A DNA stretch of 64,000 nt from Haloarcula rara (GCF_029338235.1 NZ_CP119786.1:124001-188000), one strand, 5' to 3'; counted from the first letter of the stretch, positions 1 to 8,291 are shown. Notes: a model not told the origin generated them from the sequence alone. Numbers and translations: made by a program.

Positions 1-730
1 AGTCCAGTTCCGTCCCCTCCATCGACGTGATGGTCTCCGCGTCGGGGTCGACCGATTCGGCGTTGAACATCGTCTCGATTCCGATGTCGCGTTCTTCCAG
101 TCGTGGTCGGGCCCACTCGGCGATGTGTTCGTTCCCGTGGACCCGCATGATGGGGTAGGTGTACGTGACGTCGACGTCGTCGCGGCGGCCCCGCTCGCGG
201 AGCCAGTCGTCGACCATGAAGACGAACTCCAGGGGTGCGGCCGGACACATATGAGGGGTCCCGACGACGGAAAGCACGATATGGCCCCCCTCTAGCGTGA
301 GGAGTTCGTCCCGGAGCGCCTGGGCCCCGTCTTCGCCGTAGAAGTGGTGGCCACCCTCGACGAGTCCGGGCACGCGCTCCGGGTCGAGCTGAGAGCCCGT
401 CGCGATGACGAGTTTGTCGTACTCGACAGGCTCGATGGCGTCGACGAGTTCGAGCTGGCGGCGCTCGTGGTGGATGTCGTAGACGTAGTCCTGCCGGATG
501 TCGACGCGGTCGTCGACGAGCTCACGGAGCGGCCGCCGACCGTCGGCGGGCTCCCGTTGCCCGAAGGCGACATAGAGCCAGACGGGCTTGTAGACGTGGT
601 CCGGGCCGTCGTTGAACAGCGTGATGGCTATCTCACCGGCATCGAGTTCCGCTCCGAGCTCCTCCGCGAGGTTGTTTGCCAGCACGGTGCCGCCGGTTCC
701 GCCGCCGACGATTGCGATGTGTTCGGTCAT
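1..730 (-). CDS. SQR-like FAD/NAD(P) oxidoreductase, C-terminus cut by window edge
   Basis: The reading frame starts at an ATG at 728-730 and runs off the left edge, so about 243 N-terminal residues are visible. The start reads MTEHIAIVGGGTGGTV, a dinucleotide-binding GxGxxG fold, and KLVIATGSQ is the usual second flavoprotein motif. Around residue 162 the stretch HMCPAAPLEF resembles the CxGAP cysteine motif of sulfide:quinone oxidoreductases, which pass electrons from sulfide to quinone at the membrane and make polysulfide. Its start overlaps the end of the TusA-like gene by 4 bp (ATGA), so the two are probably co-translated. The neighbourhood supports sulfur oxidation. A flavocytochrome-like or NADH dehydrogenase-like relative cannot be excluded without the C-terminus. 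Confidence 0.8.
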   Translation of the reverse strand, partial: MTEHIAIVGGGTGGTVLANNLAEELGAELDAGEIAITLFNDGPDHVYKPVWLYVAFGQREPADGRRPLRELVDDRVDIRQDYVYDIHHERRQLELVDAIEPVEYDKLVIATGSQLDPERVPGLVEGGHHFYGEDGAQALRDELLTLEGGHIVLSVVGTPHMCPAAPLEFVFMVDDWLRERGRRDDVDVTYTYPIMRVHGNEHIAEWARPRLEERDIGIETMFNAESVDPDAETITSMEGTELD

Positions 731-975
731 AGTTTTCGTACGTGAATCCTGTAGTGGTCGCCCTCGTCGACGATATCGGTGACCTCGTTTCCGGACTCCT
801 CGGCCCACTCCTGGACCTCCGTCTTCGAGTTGTCAGCGTCGCTCAGCAAGGCGACGACAGTGCCGGTGTCGACGGCCCGTATCTCCGCGATGAGGTCCAT
901 CAGCGGGCCCGGACAGGTCGCACCCCTGGCGTCGACGGTCGTCTCAGCCTCGGCCGAAGTCTGGTTCGTAGTCAT
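727..975 (-). CDS. TusA-family sulfur carrier protein
   Basis: This 82-residue protein has the TusA/SirA hallmark CPGP at Cys21 (GATCPGPLMDL) in a small alpha/beta fold. In TusA proteins this cysteine carries a persulfide and hands sulfur to acceptors in tRNA thiolation, molybdenum cofactor synthesis or dissimilatory sulfur oxidation. It is the first gene of a two-gene operon with the SQR-like flavoprotein, with a 4-bp overlap. This suggests it accepts sulfane sulfur released by that enzyme. A second, divergent TusA paralogue lies at 7785-8030. Confidence 0.88.
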   Translation of the reverse strand: MTTNQTSAEAETTVDARGATCPGPLMDLIAEIRAVDTGTVVALLSDADNSKTEVQEWAEESGNEVTDIVDEGDHYRIHVRKL

Positions 976-1111
976 GGGTTCTCACGTAGTAGTAGGCGAG
1001 CGAACCATTTAATAATGTATGGTTATTCCAAGACCGTGAGAACAGATAAGCGGCTCCCGAGCGGTCCAGCCAGATAAACAGACGAGCGAGCGCAGCGACC
1101 GGAACAGTCGT

Positions 1112-1501
1112 TCAGTCCCGGTACCGTTTGAGAACGAGGACCAGCAACGCGAGCACGAGGACCACCTGGACGGCTTTGTCGACGTAGCCGACGAGCGTGT
1201 AGTTGCCGGCCTTTATCACGACCCACAGCGGTATCTGGACGGCCGTGTACGGTATCGCCGCGACGGCGAGCGCCTGTCTGCGGACGCCGCGGACGTACAG
1301 CGCCGCGCCGCCCAGAAAGCCCAGGCCCGCGAGCACGAGCGGCGGCGCGCCCTCGACGATACCGGGGTAGATATGTGTTACTGCCGTGATAGCGACGAGG
1401 ACGACGATACCCTGTTCAAGCCCGGTTAGCGACACTCCCCGTCCATCGACCGAGCGCGACTGTGTTGCTGTCACGGTCGAGAGAACGTGGGAGACGTACA
1501 T
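1112..1501 (-). CDS. Small multi-pass membrane protein of unknown function
   Basis: The 129-residue product has about four hydrophobic segments (near residues 28-47, 52-70, 75-97 and 108-125) and ends in a short basic tail (LKRYRD). I do not recognise a catalytic motif. It is divergent from the ACR3/BASS-like transporter at 1656, and the shared spacer holds AT-rich promoter sequence. Small proteins of this type are common and uncharacterised in haloarchaea. The start at 1501 is the only in-frame ATG near the N-terminus, but an internal GTG start is possible. Confidence 0.6.
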   Translation of the reverse strand: MYVSHVLSTVTATQSRSVDGRGVSLTGLEQGIVVLVAITAVTHIYPGIVEGAPPLVLAGLGFLGGAALYVRGVRRQALAVAAIPYTAVQIPLWVVIKAGNYTLVGYVDKAVQVVLVLALLVLVLKRYRD

Positions 1502-1655
1502 GTAGTTGTAGTTGGCACACGACAGCGGCCGAGTTATACCTCATTGTATTGTGCTAACTGTACATTTTTGTATCGGCAGACAGTGGTCAGATGTACGGCG
1601 TCCGTCGCGGTGGTGCCGACCCCGGGGCCGCGTGACGGGACACCGACACACAACT
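1502..1655. promoter_or_regulatory. Divergent promoter region with TATTGT element
   Basis: The spacer between two divergent membrane-protein genes contains an AT-rich stretch at about 1541-1573 (TTGTATTGTGCTAAC, then TACATTTTTGTA). TATTGT at 1547-1552 matches the left end of the element found at 5239 and 14588, but the rest matches poorly, so it is only a weak candidate for the same regulator. Confidence 0.35.
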
Positions 1656-2666
1656 ATGATACCGAGACTCTTCGAGACGCTGAAGGCCAACCTCATCTAC
1701 GTCGTCATCGCCTCGCTTGTCACCGGGCTCGCGTTCGGTCAGGTGGCGGGCGAGGGAACCAGAGCGTTGTTACAGACGGCCATCGTCCCGGTGCTGTTTC
1801 TGATGGTCTATCCCATGATGATACCCATCGACTTAGACGAGATACGCAATCTGCAGGCTCACGTGCGTCCCGTGGGGCTCAGTCTGGTGGTGAACTTCCT
1901 GGTTTCGCCGCTCGTGGCGGTCTTGCTGGCCCGGGCCTTTTTCCCCGGGAGCGTCGAATACACGGTCGGGCTCTACTTCATCGCCCTGATTCCGACCTCC
2001 GGGATGACCGCCGCCTGGACCGGGCTGGCCGACGGTGACCTGGAGTCGGCGCTGGTCGCCATGGCGGTGAACCTGCTCGCCGCTGTCGCGATACTCCCTG
2101 CCTACCTGTCCCTGTTGATACCCGGAAGCGTCGGCTTCGAGCCGACGGCGCTGTACCGACAGCTCGCGCAGGTCGTCGTCGTGCCGATGGTGGCGGGCAA
2201 CGTCACCCGCCGTCTCCTCCTCCGTCGGTACGGCCCGGAGAGGTTCCGCCAACTGAAACCCACGTTCGGCGGGCTCAGCTCCGTCGGCGTGATGCTCATC
2301 GTGTTCATCGCGATGACGATGCGGTCGCGGGCGATTCTGGCCGACCCGGTCGCCTCCGCCAGCGTCGTCGTCCCGCTCGTCGTGTTCTACGTGGCCGTGG
2401 TTGCCGTCGGGTCCGGACTGGGGCGTGTCTTCCTCGACGACGCCCAGCGGGTCGCGCTCGTCTACGCCACGAGCATGCGGAACCTCTCTATCGCCATAGC
2501 CATCGTCGTCGCCGCCGAGACGTTGCCGACCGGAGCCGTGTTACCTATCGCCCTGGCGTACATCCTCCAGCCACCGCTCGGGGTCGTCTACATGCACTAC
2601 CGGCGCGATGTCGTCGGGGAAGGGATGTCCCTCAGGGAAGCCGCCACCAGGTTGATGGGAATATAA
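1656..2666 (+). CDS. ACR3/bile-acid-symporter-superfamily transporter
   Basis: This 336-residue, roughly ten-helix membrane protein resembles the arsenite exporter ACR3 and BASS superfamily. The internal segments FLMVYPMMIPIDLDEI, ALIPTSGMTAAWTGLADGD and ATSMRNLSIAIAIVVAAE are typical of it, the last matching the TxMRNxS region near the substrate site. I chose the ATG at 1656 because the 48 residues encoded upstream are basic, non-membrane and overlap the promoter spacer. ACR3 proteins extrude arsenite; relatives move other anions. In a sulfur cluster the substrate may be a sulfur oxyanion, but that is inference. There is no arsenate reductase or ArsR nearby. Confidence 0.75.
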   Translation: MIPRLFETLKANLIYVVIASLVTGLAFGQVAGEGTRALLQTAIVPVLFLMVYPMMIPIDLDEIRNLQAHVRPVGLSLVVNFLVSPLVAVLLARAFFPGSVEYTVGLYFIALIPTSGMTAAWTGLADGDLESALVAMAVNLLAAVAILPAYLSLLIPGSVGFEPTALYRQLAQVVVVPMVAGNVTRRLLLRRYGPERFRQLKPTFGGLSSVGVMLIVFIAMTMRSRAILADPVASASVVVPLVVFYVAVVAVGSGLGRVFLDDAQRVALVYATSMRNLSIAIAIVVAAETLPTGAVLPIALAYILQPPLGVVYMHYRRDVVGEGMSLREAATRLMGI

Positions 2667-2741
2667 AAACGCTTCGTCGAAAGTAATGTTTTGAGAATGC
2701 TAAAAATATATTATTATACTGAGGTCCAATCTTGAGACGCA

Positions 2742-2972
2742 ATGGTAGTTGAGACTGACGACCTACGGACGGAGCTCGAAGAGAAAGGTGAACTGATGCT
2801 CGCTGTATCGGAGTTCGACGAACCGCTGGAGATGCATCTGCACGACACGGAAATAGCGGACGAAACCGTCCGGATTCAGCTGACCGACGGTGTTCTAACG
2901 TTCGACATCGAGGAGGTCGTTGCCGTGTGGCACCACACGCACTCGCTCGCTGACTTCGGACTCGACGACTGA
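2742..2972 (+). CDS. Small acidic protein of unknown function
   Basis: The 76-residue product is soluble and acidic (MVVETDDLRTELEEK start) with no recognised motif; two histidines sit together near the C-terminus (WHHTHS). The upstream AT-rich tract at 2700-2720 (AAAAATATATTATTATAC) looks like a promoter about 25-35 bp before the ATG, implying an almost leaderless transcript. It stands alone between the ACR3-like transporter and the convergent TauE/SafE-type gene. Confidence 0.65.
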   Translation: MVVETDDLRTELEEKGELMLAVSEFDEPLEMHLHDTEIADETVRIQLTDGVLTFDIEEVVAVWHHTHSLADFGLDD

Positions 2973-3096
2973 GACTGACAGTCCTGGCCAGTGGGCGGTT
3001 CCCACCGCGGGGTCGTCGGACGCCCGGCTGGTTGCAACCCCCGGCAATACACGTCCTCGCGTTCAGTCCCCTCGATTGTGCGGCTCGCGTGGTCGC

Positions 3097-3882
3097 TCAC
3101 CACGGCTGGACGTGCGGGAGCGGAACGGCTGGAAGCGCGATACCGAGCTCGGCGAGACCGTGCTGGAGTGGGATGTACCCCAGCATGACGAACGCCACAC
3201 CGAGCCCACGGTGGAGCCACCGCCGATTGCCGACGTTCAGCCCCTCGAACACCGTGCCGGTCACGAAGACAGCCGGAACGGTGCCGAGGCCGAACGCGGC
3301 GAGCGCCGCCGCGCCACCCAGTGCAGACCCCTGCACGAACGCGTACAGGTACACCGGGTACAGCAGCGGACAGGGCAGGAACCCGTGGACCGCACCGAGC
3401 CCGGCGATGCGGTAGTCGCCGACCCACTCGTCGACCCGCGAGAGCAGGGCGTGCCGAACCGGGTTCGTGACACGGTCGATACCCGGTATCGAAACGGTCC
3501 GCGTCTCGCCAGTGACGTAGCTGAGGCCGACGGCGGCGACGGTAAGACCCACGATGACACCTGTCACGGCGCGGACCTCCGTTGCGACCATCGTCACGTT
3601 CCGGGCGCTCAGGAACGCGAGCTGGCCCGCGAGACCGAAGACCCCACCCAGTAGCGTGTACGTAGCCGTACGTCCGAGGTTGAACACCGCGTGCTGCCTG
3701 ATTTCCCAGAACGAGAGGATGTCGTCGCGCCCGTCCTCTGACATCCGGTCTGCGTAGATAGCGACCAGCGGCCCGCACATGCCGATACAGTGTGCGCCGC
3801 CGAGCAGGCCGGCGAGTGCCAGCACCGGCAGTCCGAGCGTCTCCGTTCCCAGGAGCGGATTAGCTGGCGTGCAGGACTGCAT
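3097..3882 (-). CDS. Sulfite exporter TauE/SafE-family (UreH/DsbD-like) membrane protein
   Basis: This is a 261-residue polytopic membrane protein with the GGAHCIGMCGPLVA signature near residues 28-41, a cysteine-containing motif of the heavy-metal transport/UreH subgroup of TauE/SafE proteins related to DsbD. A second half carries FLPCPLLYPVYLYAF, also with a Cys-Pro. Related proteins move reducing equivalents or help assemble cuproproteins such as cytochrome oxidase. It follows the small secreted protein at 3886-4143 by 3 bp, so they probably form an operon, divergent from the HiPIP-NosL gene. Copper or thiol delivery to N2O reductase or an oxidase is a plausible shared role. Confidence 0.78.
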   Translation of the reverse strand: MQSCTPANPLLGTETLGLPVLALAGLLGGAHCIGMCGPLVAIYADRMSEDGRDDILSFWEIRQHAVFNLGRTATYTLLGGVFGLAGQLAFLSARNVTMVATEVRAVTGVIVGLTVAAVGLSYVTGETRTVSIPGIDRVTNPVRHALLSRVDEWVGDYRIAGLGAVHGFLPCPLLYPVYLYAFVQGSALGGAAALAAFGLGTVPAVFVTGTVFEGLNVGNRRWLHRGLGVAFVMLGYIPLQHGLAELGIALPAVPLPHVQPW

Positions 3883-3885
3883 CGG

Positions 3886-4143
3886 TCAGGTAGTCCCCTC
3901 GAGGACTCCCTCGGTGCGGAACGGTCTCTCGGGCCGCAGGAACCGCCAGTTTCCAGCCGATATGTCTGGCTGCATTCGATCCCAGTCGCTCGGATCTGGG
4001 AGTTTCCCACCCCCGGACTGGTGGTCAGCCTGCGGGCCGAGGACCGTCTCGTCGCCGCCGCTCCCCCAGAGCAAAGCGGTGGGAGGGACGACGTTTCCGG
4101 CGGCGACACCGAGACCGGCCAGGAGGCAGCTCCGTCGCTGCAT
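3886..4143 (-). CDS. Small secreted protein with Tat-like signal
   Basis: The frame from the ATG at 4143 encodes 85 residues beginning MQRRSCLLAGLGVAAG, a twin-arginine followed by a hydrophobic stretch. The mature part is short and rich in Gly, Pro, Trp and Asp, with no motif I recognise. I chose this start rather than a much longer upstream extension, because the extension would overlap the divergent HiPIP-NosL gene. The 3-bp gap to the TauE/SafE-type gene supports a real co-transcribed gene. The cysteine after RRS could make this a lipoprotein only if cleavage is atypical. Confidence 0.55.
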   Translation of the reverse strand: MQRRSCLLAGLGVAAGNVVPPTALLWGSGGDETVLGPQADHQSGGGKLPDPSDWDRMQPDISAGNWRFLRPERPFRTEGVLEGTT

Positions 4144-4249
4144 GGTTTTCTCTTTCTCGCTGGCGGAGGTAAGCGGTCTGGTGGGGCTCTCGAAACGGGA
4201 CGACGATTCTACCAGACCGACTTTCATTGTCGCCGACGGAGACCCGAGT

Positions 4250-5077
4250 ATGCGAGAACGAACCATGAGAGGTCTCGACAGACGGACGATGCTCGCACTG
4301 CTGGGGAGCGGTGCCGCCGGTTCCCTCGCGGGCTGTGGCGGCAACGGCGACGGTGACTCGACCCCGACGGCGACGGGGAGCGACAGCGTGCCCGAAGAGT
4401 ACCGGACAGCGACGGGTCTGAGTGGCGAACAGCGCGACCCCGATTCCCTCTCTTCTCAGGGGGCAGTGAACTACCAGTCCGACCCAGAAGACGGAAAGCA
4501 GTGTTCGGGCTGCAGCTACTACATCCCCGACAAGAACGGCGACGGACTCGGCGCCTGTACCATCGTCGAGGGGACGATCGACCCCAGCGGATACTGTACG
4601 AGCTACGTCGCTCACGAGAGCGAGACCGACGACGGTGACGCCCGCTCAGCGGTCGCGGTTCCCGACGATGCCCGCTGTGCCGTCTGTGAGATGAAGGCCG
4701 CAAACTTCCCGGAGTGGAACGGACAGGCCGTCCACGCCGACGACACCCGAGCGTTCTTCTGTACGTCGGGCTGTGCGACGACGTACTACGCCGTTACAGG
4801 GCAGTTCGCAGAGACCGATGCAGACGTCGACGGCCTGTGGGTCAGGGACCTGAACTCGCGGGACCTCATCGACGGAACGGCAGCGTACTACGCCCTCGAG
4901 ACCGACGCTGACCGTCTCGACGACCCCATGCGGGTCAATCCCGCCCCCTTCGAGGCCCGCGCGGACGCCGTCGCTTACGTCGACGAAGTCGAGTCACTCA
5001 CCGAGGACGACATCGTCGAGCTGTCCGCGTTCGACCGCGCGCTGGCCGAGCAGTACCGCGGCCAGCTGCTCGAATAG
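4250..5077 (+). CDS. HiPIP-NosL fusion, predicted Tat lipoprotein
   Basis: From the ATG at 4250 (an alternative is 4265) the product is 275 residues. It starts with a twin-arginine signal and lipobox (DRRTMLALLGSG then LAGC). Residues of about 75-130 carry four cysteines spaced as in high-potential iron-sulfur proteins: QCSGCSYYIPD, GACTI and GYCTSY. From about residue 140 the motif RCAVCEMKAANFPEW matches the CxxCxM copper-binding start of NosL, the N2O reductase copper chaperone, followed by FFCTSGCATTYY. An electron-transfer domain is thus joined to a metallochaperone on the outer face of the membrane. No nosZ is in the window. Confidence 0.78.
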   Translation: MRERTMRGLDRRTMLALLGSGAAGSLAGCGGNGDGDSTPTATGSDSVPEEYRTATGLSGEQRDPDSLSSQGAVNYQSDPEDGKQCSGCSYYIPDKNGDGLGACTIVEGTIDPSGYCTSYVAHESETDDGDARSAVAVPDDARCAVCEMKAANFPEWNGQAVHADDTRAFFCTSGCATTYYAVTGQFAETDADVDGLWVRDLNSRDLIDGTAAYYALETDADRLDDPMRVNPAPFEARADAVAYVDEVESLTEDDIVELSAFDRALAEQYRGQLLE

Positions 5078-5238
5078 CCCGGGCTCCTGGCAGCAGCGGT
5101 CAGTGGCGCTTGCCGCCCACGGTGGTAACCTGGACCGGCCAGACGACCGTGGCACCCACTCCTGGGCAGGGAGGCCCAAGCCGCGACGCCGGATACCCCG
5201 TGTCCAGACGACTGCTCGGGGAGGCGACCTGTTCTCGA

Positions 5239-5261
5239 TATTGTATAGTACACCCAAAACT
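5239..5261 (+). promoter_or_regulatory. Candidate regulatory element, copy 1
   Basis: TATTGTATAGTA, one base, ACCCA, one base, AACT. It matches the element at 14588-14610 at 21 of 23 positions. It lies about 30 bp before the aminotransferase start, directly upstream of a TATA-like TATTCTATAC at 5261-5270. Confidence 0.55.
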
Positions 5262-5290
5262 ATTCTATACTGACGACGTAACCACAGCCG

Positions 5291-6442
5291 ATGACCGCAC
5301 TCGACCACCCACAATCGACCGACCAGCTGACGCCGGCCGAACTCCGGGCCGACATCCCCGCCCTGCAAGACGGCGTCTACATGAACTACGGCGCCCATGG
5401 GCCGAGTCCACGGTACGTCGTCTCGGCCGCCCAGGAGTTCCTCGCGGCACACGAGTTCGAGTCACCCGTCGGGTCGGACCCCTACGGGATGGCGTTCGAC
5501 GCCTACGACGACGTCCGGGCACGGGTCGCTTCCTTCGTCGGCGCATCGGGCGAGGAGATCGCCCTGACCGAGAGCACGACCGCCGGCATCAACGCGGTCG
5601 CCGACGGCCTCGGACTCGGCGCGGGCGACGTGGTCGTCCGGACCGACCTGGAACATCCCGCCGGCGTCCTCCCGTGGCAGCGACTCGAACGCGAGGGCGT
5701 CGAGGTGCGTGTGGTCGAGACCACGGACGGTCGGCTGGACCGTGAGGCCTACAAGACAGCCGTCGCTGGGGCCGACGTCGTCTGTTTCAGCGCCCTCACG
5801 TGGACCCACGGCACACGGCTCCCCGTCGCCGAGCTGGTCGATATCGCCCACGACGCGGGAGCCTTCGCACTCGTCGACGCCGTGCAGGTCCCCGGCCAGC
5901 TGTCGGTGGACGTGTCGGCGTGGGGAGCCGACGCGGTCGCGGCGGCCGGTCACAAGTGGCTGCTGGGCCTGTGGGGCGGCGGGTTCCTCTACGTCGATAG
6001 CGACGCGGCAGAGCAGTTACAGCCCCGAACAGTGGGCTACCGGAGCGTCGAGACGCCGACCGCTGACCCGTTCGCGTTCAAATCGGGCGCCCGCCGATTC
6101 GAGGTCGGCTCGGCGAATCCGGCGCCACACGTCGCTCTCGGCGAGGCCATCGAAACGGTCAGTGCGGTGGGCATCGAGCGCATCGAGTCACGTATCCACC
6201 GTCTGGCCGGCCGACTCGGGGACCAGGTCCCGTCCGAACGGCTTTTGAGTCCAGCGACGCCCGAATCCGGGCTCGTGACCATCGACGTGGCGGCCCCAGC
6301 GGAGATAGTCGAGCGACTCGCGTCCGAGGGTATCGTCGTCCGGTCGCTGCCCGACCCGTCGGCTGTGCGGGCATCGATTCACGCGGTCAACACCGAGCAA
6401 GAGGTAGACCAGTTGGCCGACGCGCTCGCCGAAGAGTTCTGA
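5291..6442 (+). CDS. Class V aminotransferase / cysteine desulfurase-like PLP enzyme
   Basis: This 383-residue fold-type I PLP enzyme carries the lysine motif AAGHKWLLGLWGGGF with Lys222 as the Schiff-base residue, an upstream ALTWTHGTRLPV strand, and the cofactor loop TESTTAGINAVADGL. The family includes cysteine desulfurases (SufS/IscS/Csd), which take sulfur from cysteine and form an enzyme persulfide, and also isopenicillin epimerase-like enzymes. I see no clear catalytic cysteine loop in the last hundred residues, so desulfurase activity is uncertain. A promoter element shared with thioredoxin lies just upstream and ties it to the sulfur island. Confidence 0.78.
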   Translation: MTALDHPQSTDQLTPAELRADIPALQDGVYMNYGAHGPSPRYVVSAAQEFLAAHEFESPVGSDPYGMAFDAYDDVRARVASFVGASGEEIALTESTTAGINAVADGLGLGAGDVVVRTDLEHPAGVLPWQRLEREGVEVRVVETTDGRLDREAYKTAVAGADVVCFSALTWTHGTRLPVAELVDIAHDAGAFALVDAVQVPGQLSVDVSAWGADAVAAAGHKWLLGLWGGGFLYVDSDAAEQLQPRTVGYRSVETPTADPFAFKSGARRFEVGSANPAPHVALGEAIETVSAVGIERIESRIHRLAGRLGDQVPSERLLSPATPESGLVTIDVAAPAEIVERLASEGIVVRSLPDPSAVRASIHAVNTEQEVDQLADALAEEF

Positions 6443-6453
6443 GACTAAAAGCG

Positions 6454-7167
6454 TCAGTCCGTCCGGTCGGGGCGGCGCTGGTGGGCGGCGACCAGCCCGA
6501 GGAAGTTCCGGAACACGGTCGTCGCCACGCTGGCCGCCTCGACCGACTCGTCGGTGAGCGTCGCGCGCACCGATTCGAGCCGGTCCGCCGAGAGGTCCTT
6601 GTTGCCGATGACCCACTCGGCGGTCTCGCGGTCGTACTCCGGGTGGAACTGGACGCCGTAGCGGGCGCCGAGCCGGAACGCCTGAATCCCGTGGTCGTTG
6701 CGCGCCAGTTCGACCGCCCCCGACGGGAGCTCGGCGACCCGGTCTGAGTGGGTCTGGAAGGCGGTGAAGGATACCGGAACGCCCGCAAACAGCGGGTCGT
6801 CGCCACGCCGGTGGACCGTCCGGTAGCCCAGTTCGTGCTCGCCCATATCGACCACGCGCCCGCCAAGCGCCTGCGCGAGCAGCTGGTGGCCCCAGCAGAT
6901 GCCGAGGACAGGCACGTCCGCACGGTGGACCTCGCGGACCCACGACGTGAGGTCGTGAATCCAGTCGTGGTCGTCGTACACTGAGGTCTGGGAACCGCTG
7001 ATGACGACGCCGTCGTACGCCCGGTCGGGGCCGGTCGGAAGCGGTGGGAACTGGCCGTCGCTGACCTCGTACACGTGCGTCTCGGCGTCGAGTGAGCGTG
7101 TCAAATTGCGTTCTGCGGGCGTGTCACCGACCGATGCGTCGACGATTGCGATTGTTGTCTGGCTCAT
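6454..7167 (-). CDS. Class I glutamine amidotransferase-like protein
   Basis: The 237-residue protein has the triad of class I glutamine amidotransferases: the nucleophile elbow VLGICWGHQLLA (Cys near residue 90) and GVQFHPEYD (His and Glu near 175). It resembles stand-alone GMP-synthase-like amidotransferases, which use or hydrolyse amide nitrogen on small molecules. No synthetase partner is adjacent. It is convergent with the class V aminotransferase (12-bp gap) and lies 40 bp downstream of the DsrE-like gene on the same strand. Substrate unknown. Confidence 0.8.
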   Translation of the reverse strand: MSQTTIAIVDASVGDTPAERNLTRSLDAETHVYEVSDGQFPPLPTGPDRAYDGVVISGSQTSVYDDHDWIHDLTSWVREVHRADVPVLGICWGHQLLAQALGGRVVDMGEHELGYRTVHRRGDDPLFAGVPVSFTAFQTHSDRVAELPSGAVELARNDHGIQAFRLGARYGVQFHPEYDRETAEWVIGNKDLSADRLESVRATLTDESVEAASVATTVFRNFLGLVAAHQRRPDRTD

Positions 7168-7210
7168 GATGCGTTCAGTACTGCAAAGGGTGCCCTGTGA
7201 ACGTGGCCGC

Positions 7211-7783
7211 TCAGACCAGGAGCTGGATGTCGGACTCGGCCATGTGCTGGAGCGCGGTGGCCGCGCCGACGCCGACGGTGACGTCGTCGTGGAAGTCGTC
7301 CTCGTCGTAGTCCATCAGTTCGATGGTCATCTGGCAGGCCTGCAGCTCGACGCCCTGGTCCAGCGACAGGTCGATGAGCTCCTTGATAGTCGCCGTCCCG
7401 TTCTCGTCGATGCGCTTTTCCATCATCCGCGTCGCCATCCGGTCCATCCCGGGCAGTGCGGCGAGCGCGTTCGGCATCGGCATGTTCGGGTTGCCGACCG
7501 CCGAGAGCTGGAGCTTCTCCGATTTCTCCTCGTGGAGGATATCCAGCCCCCAGAAGGTGTGGAAGACGACCACGTCCCAGCCGAAGGCCGCCGCCGTGCT
7601 GGCGAGGATGAGCGGCGGATAGGCCATGTCGAACGTCCCCTGGGTGGCGACGATGGTCATCTTCTTCTGGTCGTCGTCGGCTTCGAGCTCGGCGACGCTC
7701 TCTTCGAGCTCTTCGATTCGAGCCAGGAGCTGTGCTTCGGTCATGGACTCGTCGTCGCCGGTCGAGGGTGTATCCGTACTCAT
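7211..7783 (-). CDS. DsrE/DsrF-like sulfur-relay protein
   Basis: The 190-residue product starts with a short coiled coil (residues 14-38, LLARIEELEESVAELEA) followed by a DsrE-like domain: KKMTIVATQGTFDMAYPPL, then VVVFHTFWGLDIL. The single cysteine in ELQACQMTIELM sits where DsrE2/DrsH-like proteins have their sulfur-binding residue. Such proteins pass persulfide sulfur between TusA and other carriers. The start at 7783 leaves a 1-bp gap to the upstream TusA gene, so they are co-translated. This pair is a typical sulfur-trafficking unit. Confidence 0.85.
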   Translation of the reverse strand: MSTDTPSTGDDESMTEAQLLARIEELEESVAELEADDDQKKMTIVATQGTFDMAYPPLILASTAAAFGWDVVVFHTFWGLDILHEEKSEKLQLSAVGNPNMPMPNALAALPGMDRMATRMMEKRIDENGTATIKELIDLSLDQGVELQACQMTIELMDYDEDDFHDDVTVGVGAATALQHMAESDIQLLV

Positions 7784-7784
7784 C

Positions 7785-8030
7785 TCAGTTGGTTTTCTTG
7801 ACGTAGTGTTTGTACACGTCACCGTCCTCGACCTGTTCGAGCAGTTCGACGCCGCTGGTCCCCTCGGCCCAGCCGTCGATGTCGCTCATGCTACCGCTGT
7901 CCGTCGATAGGACCTCCAGTACGCCGCCTTCGGCGATGTCGTCGATTGCGGACTTGGTCTTGACAACCGGCATTGGGCACGATGCACCTTTCACGTCGAG
8001 CGTCTCTGCGATGTCGAATGATTCACTCAT
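7785..8030 (-). CDS. TusA-family sulfur carrier protein (second paralogue)
   Basis: The 81-residue protein carries CPMP at Cys18 (KGASCPMPVVKTK), the persulfide-carrying motif of TusA. I chose the ATG at 8030, because the longer frame adds an unrelated, non-conserved leader of 28 residues running through the promoter. It is followed after 1 bp by the DsrE-like gene. With the divergent rhodanese-MBL gene at 8292, it flanks a promoter region rich in TATTGT/ACAATA elements. Confidence 0.88.
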   Translation of the reverse strand: MSESFDIAETLDVKGASCPMPVVKTKSAIDDIAEGGVLEVLSTDSGSMSDIDGWAEGTSGVELLEQVEDGDVYKHYVKKTN

Positions 8031-8051
8031 TGTTGGAAGGACTCCAGGTGG

Positions 8052-8074
8052 TGTATTGGAGCTACTGCACAATA
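8052..8074 (-). promoter_or_regulatory. Candidate regulatory element, diverged copy
   Basis: Read on the minus strand this is TATTGTGCAGTAG followed by CTCCAATACA, and 16 of 23 positions match the copy at 5239. A TATA-like GTTTTAACC lies upstream on the minus strand (about 8089-8097), so the site would overlap the transcription start of the TusA-DsrE operon. This differs from copies 1 and 2, which lie upstream of the TATA box. Confidence 0.35.
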
Positions 8075-8220
8075 TTCGGTGCCAGGTTAAAACATTGTCG
8101 ATTATTGTACTCACCTCGAACTATTACCCCTACCAGAATCGTCCCAGACCTACTCCAAAGCCTCTAATAGCCGGTTTTAGGACATAGATCACGTCCAAGA
8201 GGGCTGCTATTCGGACATAT

Positions 8221-8262
8221 AGTATTGTGTGTATTGGGAATTTCTATACAAACTCTTTTATG
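8221..8262 (+). promoter_or_regulatory. Promoter of rhodanese-MBL gene
   Basis: AGTATTGTGTGTATT at 8221-8235 is followed by TATACAAACTCTTTTATG at 8245-8262. The T-rich part is a likely TATA box about 30 bp before the start codon, implying a leaderless or near-leaderless message. The layout TATTGT, then ACAAACTCTT, echoes the thioredoxin promoter. Confidence 0.45.
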
Positions 8263-8291
8263 CATCAACCCTGTAGAAGGGGGTGTACCAC

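Noticed and set aside
1541..1573. Full copy of the sulfur-island promoter element
   Set aside because: Only TATTGT and a few other positions match; listed as weak only.
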